A stretch of DNA of 64,000 nt from Gaoshiqia sp050178015 (GTDB lineage: Bacteria; Bacteroidota; Bacteroidia; Bacteroidales; Prolixibacteraceae). Under the pieces are notes generated by a model, which saw nothing but the letters and a program-made list of their open reading frames with translations, searched no databases and had not been told where the DNA came from. Position numbers and translations under genes: made by a program. This document shows positions 34,767 through 43,684 of this stretch, piece after piece; positions within the stretch are counted from its first letter, which is position 1, and the number at the start of each line of letters is the position of its first letter. The stretch spans positions 1 to 64,000 of the forward strand of contig JBFXGM010000021.1 in NCBI GenBank assembly GCA_050178015.1, in the 5' to 3' direction.

Positions 34767-35126
34767 TCAAAAAGTAATCACCTTGTCACTGTCGACAACC
34801 CAATCTGCCAAAAAGCCCATCGTTGACGTGTTGGCGCCTTCGAAATAAGGGTGGTTTTTATAAACACCGCAACGGGCCATGCAGGTTCCGCACACTTCCA
34901 CCTGCACCCCCTGACTGATTAGCTCTCTAAGCATCTGAGACAAATCCTGGTCATAGCCATGCGGGGGTTTCAATATATCTCTTGCCAGGTCAACCGAATC
35001 GTTCATCAGAAAGATCCGAACTTCATGCCCTTTTTTCTTCAAGGCGCCCGCAAGACGAAGACCATTCCATGTTACATCAGTATTATCGTATGGCTCACGA
35101 TTGAAAATGATTAAAACTTTTTGCAT
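34767..35126 (-). CDS. DsrE-family sulfur-carrier-like protein
   Basis: A 119-residue DsrE/TusD-fold protein without signal peptide. It begins MQKVLIIFNREPYDN, as DsrE proteins do, and has cysteines in VEVCGTCMARCGV near residue 77-87, in the position where sulfur-carrying DsrE proteins hold their active cysteine. It ends in SDKVITF like the neighbour. The gene is 10 bases after the exported DsrE relative and belongs to a leftward unit with a cysteine desulfurase and an ArsR-rhodanese regulator. A role in persulfide transfer is inferred. Confidence 0.78.
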   Translation of the reverse strand: MQKVLIIFNREPYDNTDVTWNGLRLAGALKKKGHEVRIFLMNDSVDLARDILKPPHGYDQDLSQMLRELISQGVQVEVCGTCMARCGVYKNHPYFEGANTSTMGFLADWVVDSDKVITF

Positions 35127-35135
35127 AATGAAAGA

Positions 35136-35558
35136 TTAAAAGGTTAATACTATTTTGTTTTTACGGATTATTGCATATAAATCGGACAAGGAAGAGAAAC
35201 TACAAACCTCTGGTTGATCGTTTTTACGACTTTGCAAACAAGTGCCGCACCCCTGTATGTTGCCGCCATTTGCTAAAAAGGAATCAACCTGTTTTTTTAA
35301 TTCATCATTTTCCTCTACCAATTGATCTACTTCTACTCCTTTGGCCAGTAAGAATACCTGTACGGTATCTCCCAGGTTTCGGGAATAGTTGGCGAGACGG
35401 AAGGCGTTCCAAGTAGTTTCTACATCGTTGGAGTAGATTACCATTCCGATCGATGTGGGAGAATAGTGTGCCGGTTGTGGGCCAACCTGCGCCGAAAGGT
35501 TATTCGAAATGAAAAGCAAAAAAATTGTCAGGAACAAAACTGTTTTCTTCATATTCAT
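35136..35558 (-). CDS. Exported DsrE-family protein
   Basis: A 140-residue DsrE-fold protein with a signal peptide: KKTVLFLTIFLLFISNNLSAQ, predicted to be cut after the SAQ. It carries a GCGTC motif like the cytoplasmic neighbour's CGTC, plus another cysteine in the C-terminal third, and ends KNKIVLTF. The pair therefore puts one DsrE protein in the periplasm and one in the cytoplasm. It follows the cysteine desulfurase by 17 bases. Its partner could be a periplasmic sulfur donor or an exporter. Confidence 0.75.
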   Translation of the reverse strand: MNMKKTVLFLTIFLLFISNNLSAQVGPQPAHYSPTSIGMVIYSNDVETTWNAFRLANYSRNLGDTVQVFLLAKGVEVDQLVEENDELKKQVDSFLANGGNIQGCGTCLQSRKNDQPEVCSFSSLSDLYAIIRKNKIVLTF

Positions 35559-35575
35559 TAAGTCATTAATTTCAT

Positions 35576-36715
35576 TTACAAAAATTGATTTACAGCGCTG
35601 GAAATGACATCTACCACCAGGTCGATTTCTTCTTTCGTGGTATATTTTCCGGTTGAGATGCGCACAGTGCGGGCGGCCGTCATTCGGTCAATGTTCATGG
35701 CTTTTAGTACGTATGAAATCTCCACGGAATGAGCATGACAGGCCGAACCGGTTGAGATGGCCACTTCGTTGCTGATGAGCAAGGCCAGCGTGTGGGCCTC
35801 CACTTTTTCGAAGGCCACGCTCAGTGTGTTGGGCAAACAGTTTTCCAGATCGGTATTCAGTTTTATCGCTGGCCCTAATTTTTCCAGAAGGCTCTTTAAT
35901 AGGCGATCGCGCATGTGCTTCAGGTGTGCCTGGTTTTTCGCCAGGCCGGTTTTCGCCAGTTCGCAGGCTTTGCCCAGGGCCACGATGTACGGCACATTTT
36001 CGGTGCCCGGCCTCAGTCCGTTTTCCTGTCCTGCGCCAAAAAGGATGTTTTCGATCGGTGTCCCCTGCCGGATGTAAAGCGCCCCGATACCTTTTGGGGC
36101 ATACAGTTTATGCCCGGCAAGGGTGAGCAAATCCACGTTCAGTTTTTCTACGTCAACTTCGATCTTTCCTGCCGATTGGGCTGCATCGGTATGATACAAC
36201 ACCTGGTGTTTTTTGGCAATGTCCCCGATGGCTTCAATGGGTTGAATGGTGCCCACTTCGTTGTTGGCATGCATGATGCTGATCAGGATGGTTTTGGGAC
36301 CGATGGCATTCTCTACCACTTGCGGGTCCACCCGCCCCGACGAATCAACCGGGATGGTTGTTACCTCGAAACCGTGTTGGGAAAGATGACGGCACACCTC
36401 CTTCACCGCCGGATGCTCAACTGCTGAAGTGATAATGTGGTTTCCCCGATGATGGTTGGCCCGTGCTGCTCCAAGGATGGCCAGGTTGTTGGCTTCGGTG
36501 GCGCTTCCGGTGAAAACAATCTCGTCGGGCCGGGCGTGGATAAGTTCTGCTACCTGTCCCCGCGCCCTGTCAATGGCCCGTTTGCTTTCGAGGCCCAGCG
36601 CATAGGGGCTCGACGGGTTGCCAAACCGGTGTTGCAGAAAAGGCGCCATCTCGGCAAACACCTCCGCATCCAAAGGAGTGGTGGCATTATAGTCCAGATA
36701 AATTGGTATTTCCAT
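35576..36715 (-). CDS. Cysteine desulfurase (NifS/IscS family)
   Basis: PLP enzyme of 379 residues that takes sulfur from cysteine, leaving alanine and a protein persulfide. Motifs: LDYNATTPLD at the start, the PLP lysine in TLAGHKLYAPKGIG, and the catalytic cysteine in STGSACHAHS near residue 325. It resembles the NifS/IscS type, not SufS. It overlaps the ArsR-rhodanese gene by 29 bases and precedes the two DsrE genes, so it may feed sulfur to them. No isc or suf scaffold genes are nearby. Confidence 0.88.
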   Translation of the reverse strand: MEIPIYLDYNATTPLDAEVFAEMAPFLQHRFGNPSSPYALGLESKRAIDRARGQVAELIHARPDEIVFTGSATEANNLAILGAARANHHRGNHIITSAVEHPAVKEVCRHLSQHGFEVTTIPVDSSGRVDPQVVENAIGPKTILISIMHANNEVGTIQPIEAIGDIAKKHQVLYHTDAAQSAGKIEVDVEKLNVDLLTLAGHKLYAPKGIGALYIRQGTPIENILFGAGQENGLRPGTENVPYIVALGKACELAKTGLAKNQAHLKHMRDRLLKSLLEKLGPAIKLNTDLENCLPNTLSVAFEKVEAHTLALLISNEVAISTGSACHAHSVEISYVLKAMNIDRMTAARTVRISTGKYTTKEEIDLVVDVISSAVNQFL

Positions 36716-37367
36716 ATGTTTCCATCTGTTTCATTTTCCATTCGGGATATCCTTCGTCAAGCCGACGTACGTGGTAGCCATGTTCGCGTAAAATTTTCAC
36801 GGTTTCGTCGGCCAGCACGCAAAACGGCCCCCGGCAGTAAGTGATAATTTCTTTGTCGTTGGGCAAACTCTTCAATTTGTCCATTAACTCGTTCATGGGA
36901 ACAGAAATGGCGCCGGTGATGTGCCCAAATTCATATTCAACCGAAGGGCGAACATCCAGCAACAGCACCTGTTCGTTGCCGATCATGCTTTCCAGTTCCT
37001 CCAGGCTCACGGCATCGGTCGATTTATTGTCCTCGCGCTGACGGTTCAGGATTTTTTCCAACTCGGCAATTTCGCTTACGGCATAGCGGGTAATGTGCTG
37101 ATAAAGCGCCTGAAATTCGGTATTGACCAGTGAATAATACACATACTGCTTCTCTTTCCTGGACTTTACAATATTGTTATTTTTTAGTACCTGCAAATGC
37201 TGTGAGGCATTGGCAAAACTGAGGCTGGTAGCCTGTACAATGCCTTCCACGCTTTTCTCGCCTTGCGAGAGCATTTCGATGATTTCCAGCCGATAAGGAT
37301 TTGCCAGGGCCTTTAATAGCTTGGAAAGCCCGTTGTACATAGCGTCTTTGAATTCCCTTCCTTTCAT
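36687..37367 (-). CDS. ArsR-family regulator fused to a rhodanese domain
   Basis: A 226-residue fusion: an ArsR winged helix (about 1-95, with SLSFANASQHLQVLKNNNIVKSR) and a C-terminal rhodanese (about 115-215) with the catalytic loop TYCRGPFCVLAD. The two cysteines of that loop are the only ones in the protein, so sensing probably goes through the rhodanese persulfide. The ATG at 37367 is preferred over a longer form without domain support. It heads the unit that includes a cysteine desulfurase and two DsrE proteins. Confidence 0.85.
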   Translation of the reverse strand: MKGREFKDAMYNGLSKLLKALANPYRLEIIEMLSQGEKSVEGIVQATSLSFANASQHLQVLKNNNIVKSRKEKQYVYYSLVNTEFQALYQHITRYAVSEIAELEKILNRQREDNKSTDAVSLEELESMIGNEQVLLLDVRPSVEYEFGHITGAISVPMNELMDKLKSLPNDKEIITYCRGPFCVLADETVKILREHGYHVRRLDEGYPEWKMKQMETYGNTNLSGL

Positions 37368-37410
37368 ATTTGTGTTTCCTGAGAAGACAAAAATAAGAAA
37401 GCTATTCAAT

Positions 37411-37432
37411 TATTCAATATATATCTTGAATA
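37411..37432. promoter_or_regulatory. Inverted repeat upstream of the ArsR-rhodanese gene
   Basis: TATTCAA-N8-TTGAATA is a perfect inverted repeat 44 bases before the gene's start codon, a typical place for ArsR autoregulation. It differs from the operators of the other ArsR in this window. Confidence 0.5.
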
Positions 37433-37482
37433 CATACAAAAAATCAGGAGCCGAAACAATTATTGACCTGAATAACGGCAAC

Positions 37483-38604
37483 TTATAACAAACTCAACAG
37501 ATAGCCCAAACCGGAACCTCCCAGCACGATGATGGCGCTGTTGACCTTCTTCCACCCAAAAACAGCTGCAAGGCTGGCCAGGGCAATCACCACCGTTTGC
37601 CAGTTGGTGATGGTTTCGCGGCCCATGTGGTAGCAGATGGCGAGAATGATGGCCACCGAGGCAATGTTGACGGCATCCAAAAACACCGCAGCCAGTTTGG
37701 AGTTTCGCAACTTACGGACCAGCGGGTTAAGCAAAGCCACAAACAGGAAGGAGGGAAGGAAAATGCCCAGGGTGGCCAGCAGGGCGCCATTGAAATCATC
37801 CATTTGGTAGCCGACGAAAGTAACCGACGAAAAAACAGGCCCGGGCGTGAATTGCCCCACGGCAATGGCGTCGATCAGTTGCTGCCGCGAAAGAAGGCCG
37901 TTGGCCACCAGCTCCGTATCGAGAAAGGCAAACAGCACATAGCCGCTCCCGTACAGGATGGCGCCAATTTTCAGGAAGGTGAGAAACAGGCCCAGGCTGC
38001 TCAATCCTGCCAAACCAACTGTTGGCAGCTGCATCAAAGGAAACGGCAGCAAACCGAGGACGCTTCCGGACCGTTTGTTTTGGATAGCTGACAGAACAAC
38101 GGCAACGATTCCGGCGCCAAACAGCACATAAATCTCGTGGATGCCCAACAGCGAAAGCGCCAGGGCGCTGAAGCCAATCATTCCCAGACGGGCAGTTTTC
38201 AGCGACCGGCGGGCAAGCGGATAAACCGCAGCCAGAATGATGGCAATGATGGCCGGCTTGATGCCGTAAATCCAGGGCTGCACCTCGGGCAATTGCCCGT
38301 AGGTTTTGTAGATCACCGCGAAAAAGCCGGTAATCAGCACGGCGGGAACGATGAAAGACAATCCCGCCACTACAAGCCCTTTCCAGCCCGCCCGCTCATG
38401 CCCGATGTGCATGGTCATTTCGGTGCTATTGGGTCCGGGTATCAGGTTCGTAGCCCCGATTAAATCCAGAAAATGCTGGTCGTCCATCCATTTCCGCTTT
38501 ATTACCACTTCGTCCCGCATCATGGCAATGTGTGCCGCAGGCCCCCCGAAGCCGATAATTCCTAGTTTCAGGAATAATTTTGATAATTCTATGAGTTCCT
38601 TCAT
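37483..38604 (-). CDS. chrA: Chromate transporter, two-domain ChrA
   Basis: A 373-residue membrane protein of the CHR family in its long form, made of two homologous halves. The first half starts FLKLGIIGFGGPAAHIAMMRDEVV and includes the NLIPGPNSTEMTMHIG motif; the second half repeats it as FLKIGAILYGSGYVL...GQFTPGPVFSSVTF. The family exports chromate; more distant members can move other oxyanions such as sulfate. It lies 10 bases after the NapH-like gene and ends a tight leftward operon. Confidence 0.85.
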   Translation of the reverse strand: MKELIELSKLFLKLGIIGFGGPAAHIAMMRDEVVIKRKWMDDQHFLDLIGATNLIPGPNSTEMTMHIGHERAGWKGLVVAGLSFIVPAVLITGFFAVIYKTYGQLPEVQPWIYGIKPAIIAIILAAVYPLARRSLKTARLGMIGFSALALSLLGIHEIYVLFGAGIVAVVLSAIQNKRSGSVLGLLPFPLMQLPTVGLAGLSSLGLFLTFLKIGAILYGSGYVLFAFLDTELVANGLLSRQQLIDAIAVGQFTPGPVFSSVTFVGYQMDDFNGALLATLGIFLPSFLFVALLNPLVRKLRNSKLAAVFLDAVNIASVAIILAICYHMGRETITNWQTVVIALASLAAVFGWKKVNSAIIVLGGSGLGYLLSLL

Positions 38605-38614
38605 CTTATTTTTT

Positions 38615-40027
38615 TCAATTCAGCCACCGCCAAGTCAATATCATTACCAGAAAAATACCTCCGTAAATAATTGGGATTAGGTAAAACGGTTTGTTTGAAC
38701 CGCTTTTATTAGTCTTAATAATAAGATTCTGAACAACTTTTATGCTCAACCAGATGCCTGCACCAATAACCAGCGTTAGAAGTACGGATACCAGTATGTT
38801 TACCCAAACCGGTGTTTGCGGAAGGACAATTTCCCCGTCAAGAATTTTTTGTGCGGTGGAAATCCCTGTAACATCGTCGAACAGATGCTGAAAATAAGGA
38901 AACCTGCTGGTTGTCTTCAAAACAGACTTGCATAAATGTGCTGCCGCAATGATAGGGACAAAAGCTATACTGTAATACAGAAAATAATCTTTCATTTTAA
39001 TGGCCGCGCCAAACAATTTTGCTGCAATAAAGGGAGTAACCCATATTACCAAAGGCACTATTGCAAACTGCACTATTCCGTACAAAAATCCAGAAATCGT
39101 GCTGTTGGATGCGGATAATCTTTCGGATAACAAACTCGGGAGAAAATTAAGTATTTTGTCAGTTGCTGCCCATTCCGACCAAATCTCTGAAATTACAAAA
39201 CCCGAAACAACCATTACAAATACCATTTCGGCCATTTTCAGCGGTTTGAGTTTAAATAAATCGTTTGCAAACCCTATGTAGGTTATCTGAGGGTTTGGCC
39301 TGTCGGCATTGGGTTCCGACTGGTATTTGCTGCATGTTTTCAAACAGCCGGTACAAAGGATACAGTGTGCATTATCGTCAATTTTTGCCGTGTACAAATC
39401 AACACCACAACTTTTGTAGTTCAGGTTGTATTGGTATTTTTTGTGAATGCAGGATTTGTCTTTGCAGGTGTCGCAAACATTCTTGTTTTTTACCCTCCAT
39501 CCCAAAAACGACAGCCTTGAGTACAAACCCAACAAATATCCCACCGGGCAAACATATCGGCAAAAGGTATTTTTTTCGAAAATACTCCCGATAATGATTG
39601 AAACGCCAACGATTGCCAGCAGGTAAACGGCCATATAGGCGGGGTTCCGGTGAATGGCAAAGCCCTGGATCCCCACGAAAAGAATCAGGATGTAAAAAGC
39701 TGTTATTGCCCAGCCGGAAAGTAACCATTTCGGTCGTTTGCGCTTCAAGCCAATTTTAGCAAAAAAGGTGGTAATTATCTCTACCGGACAAACCATGCAC
39801 CAAACACGGCCAAAGAAGATGGCGCCAATTACAATGGCAGGCCACCAATATGACCAAACAATCAGATTACCGAGATTTGTGTTCCGTAACTGCTTTAGAA
39901 AAGCTGCATCGGAAGAAGATGCTGAAAAGCCTGACACAACCAGTGCAACGAATGCAGCCAATGAAACATATTTTAATACTAAAGGCATACACGCCTTACT
40001 AAAGGCCTTGTTTATTTGAATTAGCAT
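38615..40027 (-). CDS. NapH-like 4Fe-4S membrane ferredoxin
   Basis: A 470-residue membrane protein with about ten helices. The ATG at 40027 is chosen; upstream in-frame sequence lies inside the DoxX gene. Cysteine motifs follow the NapH/CcoG style: CMVCP (C77, C80), a second FCRYVCP, then a soluble ferredoxin part with CDTCKDKSC and CILCTGCLKTC for one or two 4Fe-4S clusters. It probably passes electrons between the quinone pool and a periplasmic or membrane partner. It lies between DoxX and ChrA. No terminal reductase is found here, so its partner is unknown. Confidence 0.8.
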   Translation of the reverse strand: MLIQINKAFSKACMPLVLKYVSLAAFVALVVSGFSASSSDAAFLKQLRNTNLGNLIVWSYWWPAIVIGAIFFGRVWCMVCPVEIITTFFAKIGLKRKRPKWLLSGWAITAFYILILFVGIQGFAIHRNPAYMAVYLLAIVGVSIIIGSIFEKNTFCRYVCPVGYLLGLYSRLSFLGWRVKNKNVCDTCKDKSCIHKKYQYNLNYKSCGVDLYTAKIDDNAHCILCTGCLKTCSKYQSEPNADRPNPQITYIGFANDLFKLKPLKMAEMVFVMVVSGFVISEIWSEWAATDKILNFLPSLLSERLSASNSTISGFLYGIVQFAIVPLVIWVTPFIAAKLFGAAIKMKDYFLYYSIAFVPIIAAAHLCKSVLKTTSRFPYFQHLFDDVTGISTAQKILDGEIVLPQTPVWVNILVSVLLTLVIGAGIWLSIKVVQNLIIKTNKSGSNKPFYLIPIIYGGIFLVMILTWRWLN

Positions 40028-40043
40028 AGTCACCCTGTTCGTG

Positions 40044-40526
40044 TTATTTATCCAATTGTTTATCTGCTTTAAATAATTCTTTATCCAGCGACCAACCTCC
40101 ACCTCCTCTGATAATCAGGAAAAGGCAGCCCAGCCACATGGCAAAATCGGTGCGCATTTCATGGGCCATGCTCCAAAAGCCATAAGTTTTCAGCTCGCGT
40201 AATACAAACGGTCCAAAACTTTCACCAAAGGCAATTGGTATTTTTGTTACAATAATAGCCACCGTCATATTGATCAGCATCGCAAAAGCAGCTGCCTTGG
40301 TAATGAATCCGAATAGCATGAATGCCCCGCACAGAATTTCAAACACACCGACAAAATTCCCCCAAAACTCAGGGGTTGGAAACCCCATGCCGTCGAACCT
40401 GCCTGAACCAAGCGTGGCAGGATAAAGAAATTTCTGAATGCCTTCCGAAAGAAAAACTGCACCCACCATCAACCGAATGATGATAGTAGATTTTGACTGA
40501 TCCGTTTTTAATACTTCCTGTAACAT
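40044..40526 (-). CDS. DoxX-family membrane protein
   Basis: A 160-residue DoxX-type protein with four helices. It contains RLMVGAVFLSEGIQKFLYP near the N-terminus and the FGFITKAAAFAMLINMTVAI region typical of DoxX. DoxX/DoxD relatives are part of thiosulfate:quinone oxidoreductases and other redox proteins. The gene lies 13 bases after the TauE gene and 16 before the NapH-like gene, so co-expression with both is certain in practice. Which redox partner it serves is an inference. Confidence 0.78.
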   Translation of the reverse strand: MLQEVLKTDQSKSTIIIRLMVGAVFLSEGIQKFLYPATLGSGRFDGMGFPTPEFWGNFVGVFEILCGAFMLFGFITKAAAFAMLINMTVAIIVTKIPIAFGESFGPFVLRELKTYGFWSMAHEMRTDFAMWLGCLFLIIRGGGGWSLDKELFKADKQLDK

Positions 40527-40539
40527 ATCTAAACCCGAA

Positions 40540-41313
40540 TTAAATTATTCCTAATCCCAAAGCAATCGAAATAAGGATAAGCATTACTGCCACCATGAGT
40601 TGAATGCTTCTTAACGTAACTTTTTCAAGCAGCGCTTTGCCAATAAAAGCCCCTGAAATTGCCGACAAGGTTGCAGAAATGAGCAACGTCAAATTCTCCG
40701 ACAAGCCCGAAGCGGCAAACCGTGATGAATACACCGACAGCCTTGTAATGTCAACCAGGGAAGCAATGATAACCCCGGTAGCAATGAAAGCTTCTTTGGA
40801 GAGCCCGCTTTTTATCAGGAATGCACTTCGAAAAGCCCCCTGTATTCCTGCCAGTCCGCCAAAGAAACCGCTTAAAGTGCCCCCTATTATCAAGTGGCGA
40901 CCACCAAACCGGATTTTTTGCATTACCGGCAACACTTCCAACAGGGAAAAGAAAAGGAGCAGAATGGCTATAATAAGTTTCACGGGTGTTATTTCGAAGG
41001 TATTACCCCACAATTGGTATTCGTAAACCGGTGGCAACCCGGTAATCCGGATCAAAACCCAGGCTCCTGCAAATGATGCCAGAATGGCCGGAATGCCGAA
41101 CCGAATGAGAACCTGTTTATTTGCCATTTTACCTACCAAACCCATTTTGAAAATATTGTTGACAAAGTGCACCACGCCTGTCAGGGCAATGGCAATGTCA
41201 ACCGGGAAAAAAAGGGCAAATACCGGCATTAAAATAGTACCCAGCCCAAATCCTGAAAAGAACGTAAGGATGGCTGTAAAAAAGGCTGCCAACGAGATAA
41301 CAATTATTTCCAT
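40540..41313 (-). CDS. TauE/SafE-family sulfite/anion exporter
   Basis: A 257-residue membrane protein of about seven to eight helices, family TauE/SafE. It starts IVISLAAFFTAILTFFSGFGLGTILMPVF, with the FGLGTILMP block of the family, and a second related half with IGGTLSGFFGGLAGIQGAFRSAFL. Members export sulfite, sulfoacetate or similar sulfur anions. The start abuts the stop of the cytochrome lipoprotein gene with no gap. With DoxX, NapH-like and ChrA it forms a five-gene unit suggesting sulfur oxyanion handling. Confidence 0.82.
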   Translation of the reverse strand: MEIIVISLAAFFTAILTFFSGFGLGTILMPVFALFFPVDIAIALTGVVHFVNNIFKMGLVGKMANKQVLIRFGIPAILASFAGAWVLIRITGLPPVYEYQLWGNTFEITPVKLIIAILLLFFSLLEVLPVMQKIRFGGRHLIIGGTLSGFFGGLAGIQGAFRSAFLIKSGLSKEAFIATGVIIASLVDITRLSVYSSRFAASGLSENLTLLISATLSAISGAFIGKALLEKVTLRSIQLMVAVMLILISIALGLGII

Positions 41314-41805
41314 TTATTTGCGTATTGGGGATTGCCGGTCAGTTGGCTTTTGTACCGTAAAAAACGGCACTTCTTCCAAAGCATGGCATGCCATGCAATT
41401 GGCAGTAAGCGAATTAAATGCCTGCTTGAACTGCAAGGTATCCCGGCCAGCAATGGCGTTGTCCATCTGTGGCAATGCAACATTTAGGAAGTCCTGTGCA
41501 GATGCAGCCCTCTTGGGCCGTCTTTCCAAACCGTTTTCAATGGCTGTCCTGATTTTTCCCGTTTGGTATGCGGCATATTCCCAGTTTTCGTCTTTTCCTG
41601 CCCAATATAGTTCCTGGTAGCGATAACCTGTTTCAACCATAGCCATATCAAAACCCCGAAGGTGTTTGGCAACTGTTTCAAGCTTTTGGGTTTCATCTCC
41701 TTTCAGCCAGCCGTCAGCTCCAACGGGTTTGTTTTCAACCTCACTGCTACAGGCAAAAAGGGTTGCAATTACCGGTATGCCAAATATTTGAATGATCGGC
41801 TTCAT
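41314..41805 (-). CDS. Lipoprotein with a single CxxCH haem motif
   Basis: A 163-residue lipoprotein. The signal peptide ends in a lipobox-like TLFACSS (Cys at about 19). Near the C-terminus it has TANCMACHALEE, a CxxCH c-type haem site, and the flanking helices look like a class II cytochrome (cytochrome c' type) though this is not sure. It is the first gene of the cyt-TauE-DoxX-NapH-ChrA unit. A periplasmic electron carrier between DoxX/NapH and an unknown acceptor is a reasonable guess. Confidence 0.72.
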   Translation of the reverse strand: MKPIIQIFGIPVIATLFACSSEVENKPVGADGWLKGDETQKLETVAKHLRGFDMAMVETGYRYQELYWAGKDENWEYAAYQTGKIRTAIENGLERRPKRAASAQDFLNVALPQMDNAIAGRDTLQFKQAFNSLTANCMACHALEEVPFFTVQKPTDRQSPIRK

Positions 41806-41882
41806 ATCTGTTCATTTCTACTGATACAAAATTAAACCGACAAGACCAGACAGGCATGGTATAATAAAACGTTAATCTGGTA

Positions 41883-42716
41883 TTATTGAAAATATTTCTC
41901 CCTGAATTGGGCCGGGGTTGTCCCTTCCGCTTTCCTGAAAAATTTGACAAAATTCGATGCATCAGAAAAGGATAGGAGTTCCGCAATTTCGGAAATGGTA
42001 TTGTCGGTGTGCAGGATATAACGTTTGGCTTCAAGCATAAGCTGTGCCGAAATGATGGCACTGGCGCTTTGCCCGGTTTGTTTTCGGCAAATGGCGTTTA
42101 GGTTTTGCGGGCTTGTGTTCAGTAAATTGGCAAACTCGTTTACTTTGCGCAGGTGAGGGCATTCGCGCACCAGTAACTGCCGGAATCGTTCGAAAAGCGA
42201 GGTAGGCTGGCCTGTCGGCAGTGAATCGCTGTGCGACAAGTTTAGGACCTTTCCGAACAGGGCCCTGAGCAGTCCGTGCAGAATAGTTTGCGAATAGAGA
42301 GAATGCTGCCCGAATTCGATTACCATTTCGGTCAGGACGGCCGACGGGTACAGGCGTGCCGGGATCGGCAAACGGGTGAGGCTTACCAATTGGTTGCACA
42401 TGGCAACCAAATCAGGCTCTTCCAGTTGATCAAATTCGGTATCTTTAAACAAAACCACAAATCCTTTCGGGATTGCGGTAAATTGCCAAAAGTGCAGTTG
42501 CCCGGGTTTCAGAAAGTAACATTCCGGTGGAGAAACCAAAAATTTTTCCGTTTCAACCGTATGAAAACCTTCTCCCTCGTGCAGAAAAATGAGTTCGTAA
42601 TACTCGTCGTGTTTGTGGGGAGTGGTGCGTTTTATTTGTTCTTTAAATCGCGAAACTTTAAAACTGAGCCCCCCGTCCAGTTTGTTTTTGGTACCGATCT
42701 GTTTTAGCTCTGCCAT
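41883..42716 (-). CDS. AraC-family transcriptional regulator
   Basis: A 277-residue regulator starting at ATG 42716. An N-terminal cupin-like sensor (about 20-150, HKHDEYYELIFLHEGEG) is followed by two helix-turn-helix motifs at the C-terminus (about 180-275, ending SFSDASNFVKFFRKAEGTTPAQFREKYF). It points the same way as, and lies 78 bases upstream of, the cytochrome-TauE-DoxX-NapH-ChrA unit, so it is the likely regulator of that unit. Its effector is not known. Confidence 0.82.
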   Translation of the reverse strand: MAELKQIGTKNKLDGGLSFKVSRFKEQIKRTTPHKHDEYYELIFLHEGEGFHTVETEKFLVSPPECYFLKPGQLHFWQFTAIPKGFVVLFKDTEFDQLEEPDLVAMCNQLVSLTRLPIPARLYPSAVLTEMVIEFGQHSLYSQTILHGLLRALFGKVLNLSHSDSLPTGQPTSLFERFRQLLVRECPHLRKVNEFANLLNTSPQNLNAICRKQTGQSASAIISAQLMLEAKRYILHTDNTISEIAELLSFSDASNFVKFFRKAEGTTPAQFREKYFQ

Positions 42717-42780
42717 ACGACCTAAAAGTAATAAATAATTGCCTCGGTTAATTATTACCTTCCGACAGAAAGTGTCATGT

Positions 42781-42818
42781 AAAAATAACAAGCCCCACCG
42801 GAATGGTCCGGCAGGGCT
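42781..42818 (-). terminator. Terminator after the ProC-like gene
   Basis: AGCCCTGCCGG paired with CCGGTGGGGCT (one mismatch) is followed on the minus strand by TTATTTTT. It separates the ProC-like gene from the AraC gene. Confidence 0.6.
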
Positions 42819-42845
42819 GGATAATAGGATTGTGGCTGTACTTTC

Positions 42846-43616
42846 TCAAGGCTTAATCTTCCCGAACAGCCCCATCAGCTTGGTTTGGTAGATTTCGGCG
42901 ATTTGCGCTTCATGTTCGCCAATCGGTTTCACGGGGATGAGGTCGATCACTTTTTCGGGTGACAGGCCATGGTCAAAATAAAGGTCCAGTGCATCTTGTA
43001 CGGTTTGCCGAACGGCAGCCTTTGTTTCATCTTCTGATAGCCCCATCGGTTCGCCCAGGCTAACCAGCTCTTTCCACTGAAACCAGAAATAGGTAGGCAG
43101 CATGGCCGACAGCATGGCATAGGCTTCCAATTTGGCTTCGGGCACTTCGAAGGTTGTTCCGAGCAATTCCAGTAAGTCCATCAGCTCACTCTTTTCCATC
43201 TGAATAAAACCTGTCGAAAAGGTAACCGGGTTGTAGCCCTCATTAATATACGAAGTGGCATTGGGAATCATCCGGGCCATGCTTTTCGTTTTTAATTTCG
43301 AGGCGATCTTTTCGATGGTAATCTTCGGAGCCAGCGAAACCACCAGCGCCTCAGCAGATACAGCACCGGCAATTTTATCCAGCGTTTCCATAATCATGGG
43401 CGGGTGCAAGGCGATAAAAACTGTTGCCTGACTGGCGGCCTGCATCAAATCGCCGGCTTCAACAGCCGGAAACTGTTGTTTCAGCGCTTGAAGCACTTCC
43501 GGGTTTGTGTCGAAAACAACCACCGAATCAAATTCGTGTTTCTTGTTGGTAAAAGCTTGAAGAAAAATTTTGGTGACGCGACCACCACCAATAAAACCGA
43601 TTGATTTTGTTTTCAT
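42846..43616 (-). CDS. Pyrroline-5-carboxylate reductase-like protein
   Basis: A 256-residue NAD(P)-dependent protein of the ProC type. It begins KSIGFIGGGRVTKIFLQAF (Rossmann fold), continues with CLOSE-family blocks such as ALVVSLAPKITIEKIASKL and MIPNATSYINEGYNPVTF, where the MxPNxxxxxxxGx pattern is the family's substrate loop. True ProC makes proline from pyrroline-5-carboxylate; a closely related oxidoreductase is equally possible. It stands alone between two terminators or gaps and has no proline biosynthesis neighbour. Confidence 0.7.
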   Translation of the reverse strand: MKTKSIGFIGGGRVTKIFLQAFTNKKHEFDSVVVFDTNPEVLQALKQQFPAVEAGDLMQAASQATVFIALHPPMIMETLDKIAGAVSAEALVVSLAPKITIEKIASKLKTKSMARMIPNATSYINEGYNPVTFSTGFIQMEKSELMDLLELLGTTFEVPEAKLEAYAMLSAMLPTYFWFQWKELVSLGEPMGLSEDETKAAVRQTVQDALDLYFDHGLSPEKVIDLIPVKPIGEHEAQIAEIYQTKLMGLFGKIKP

Positions 43617-43684
43617 AGTTTGTCGATTTATGGTTCTATAAATTCAGAATATTGGTTCTAAAACAGCTCCCAAAACAACTGAGA

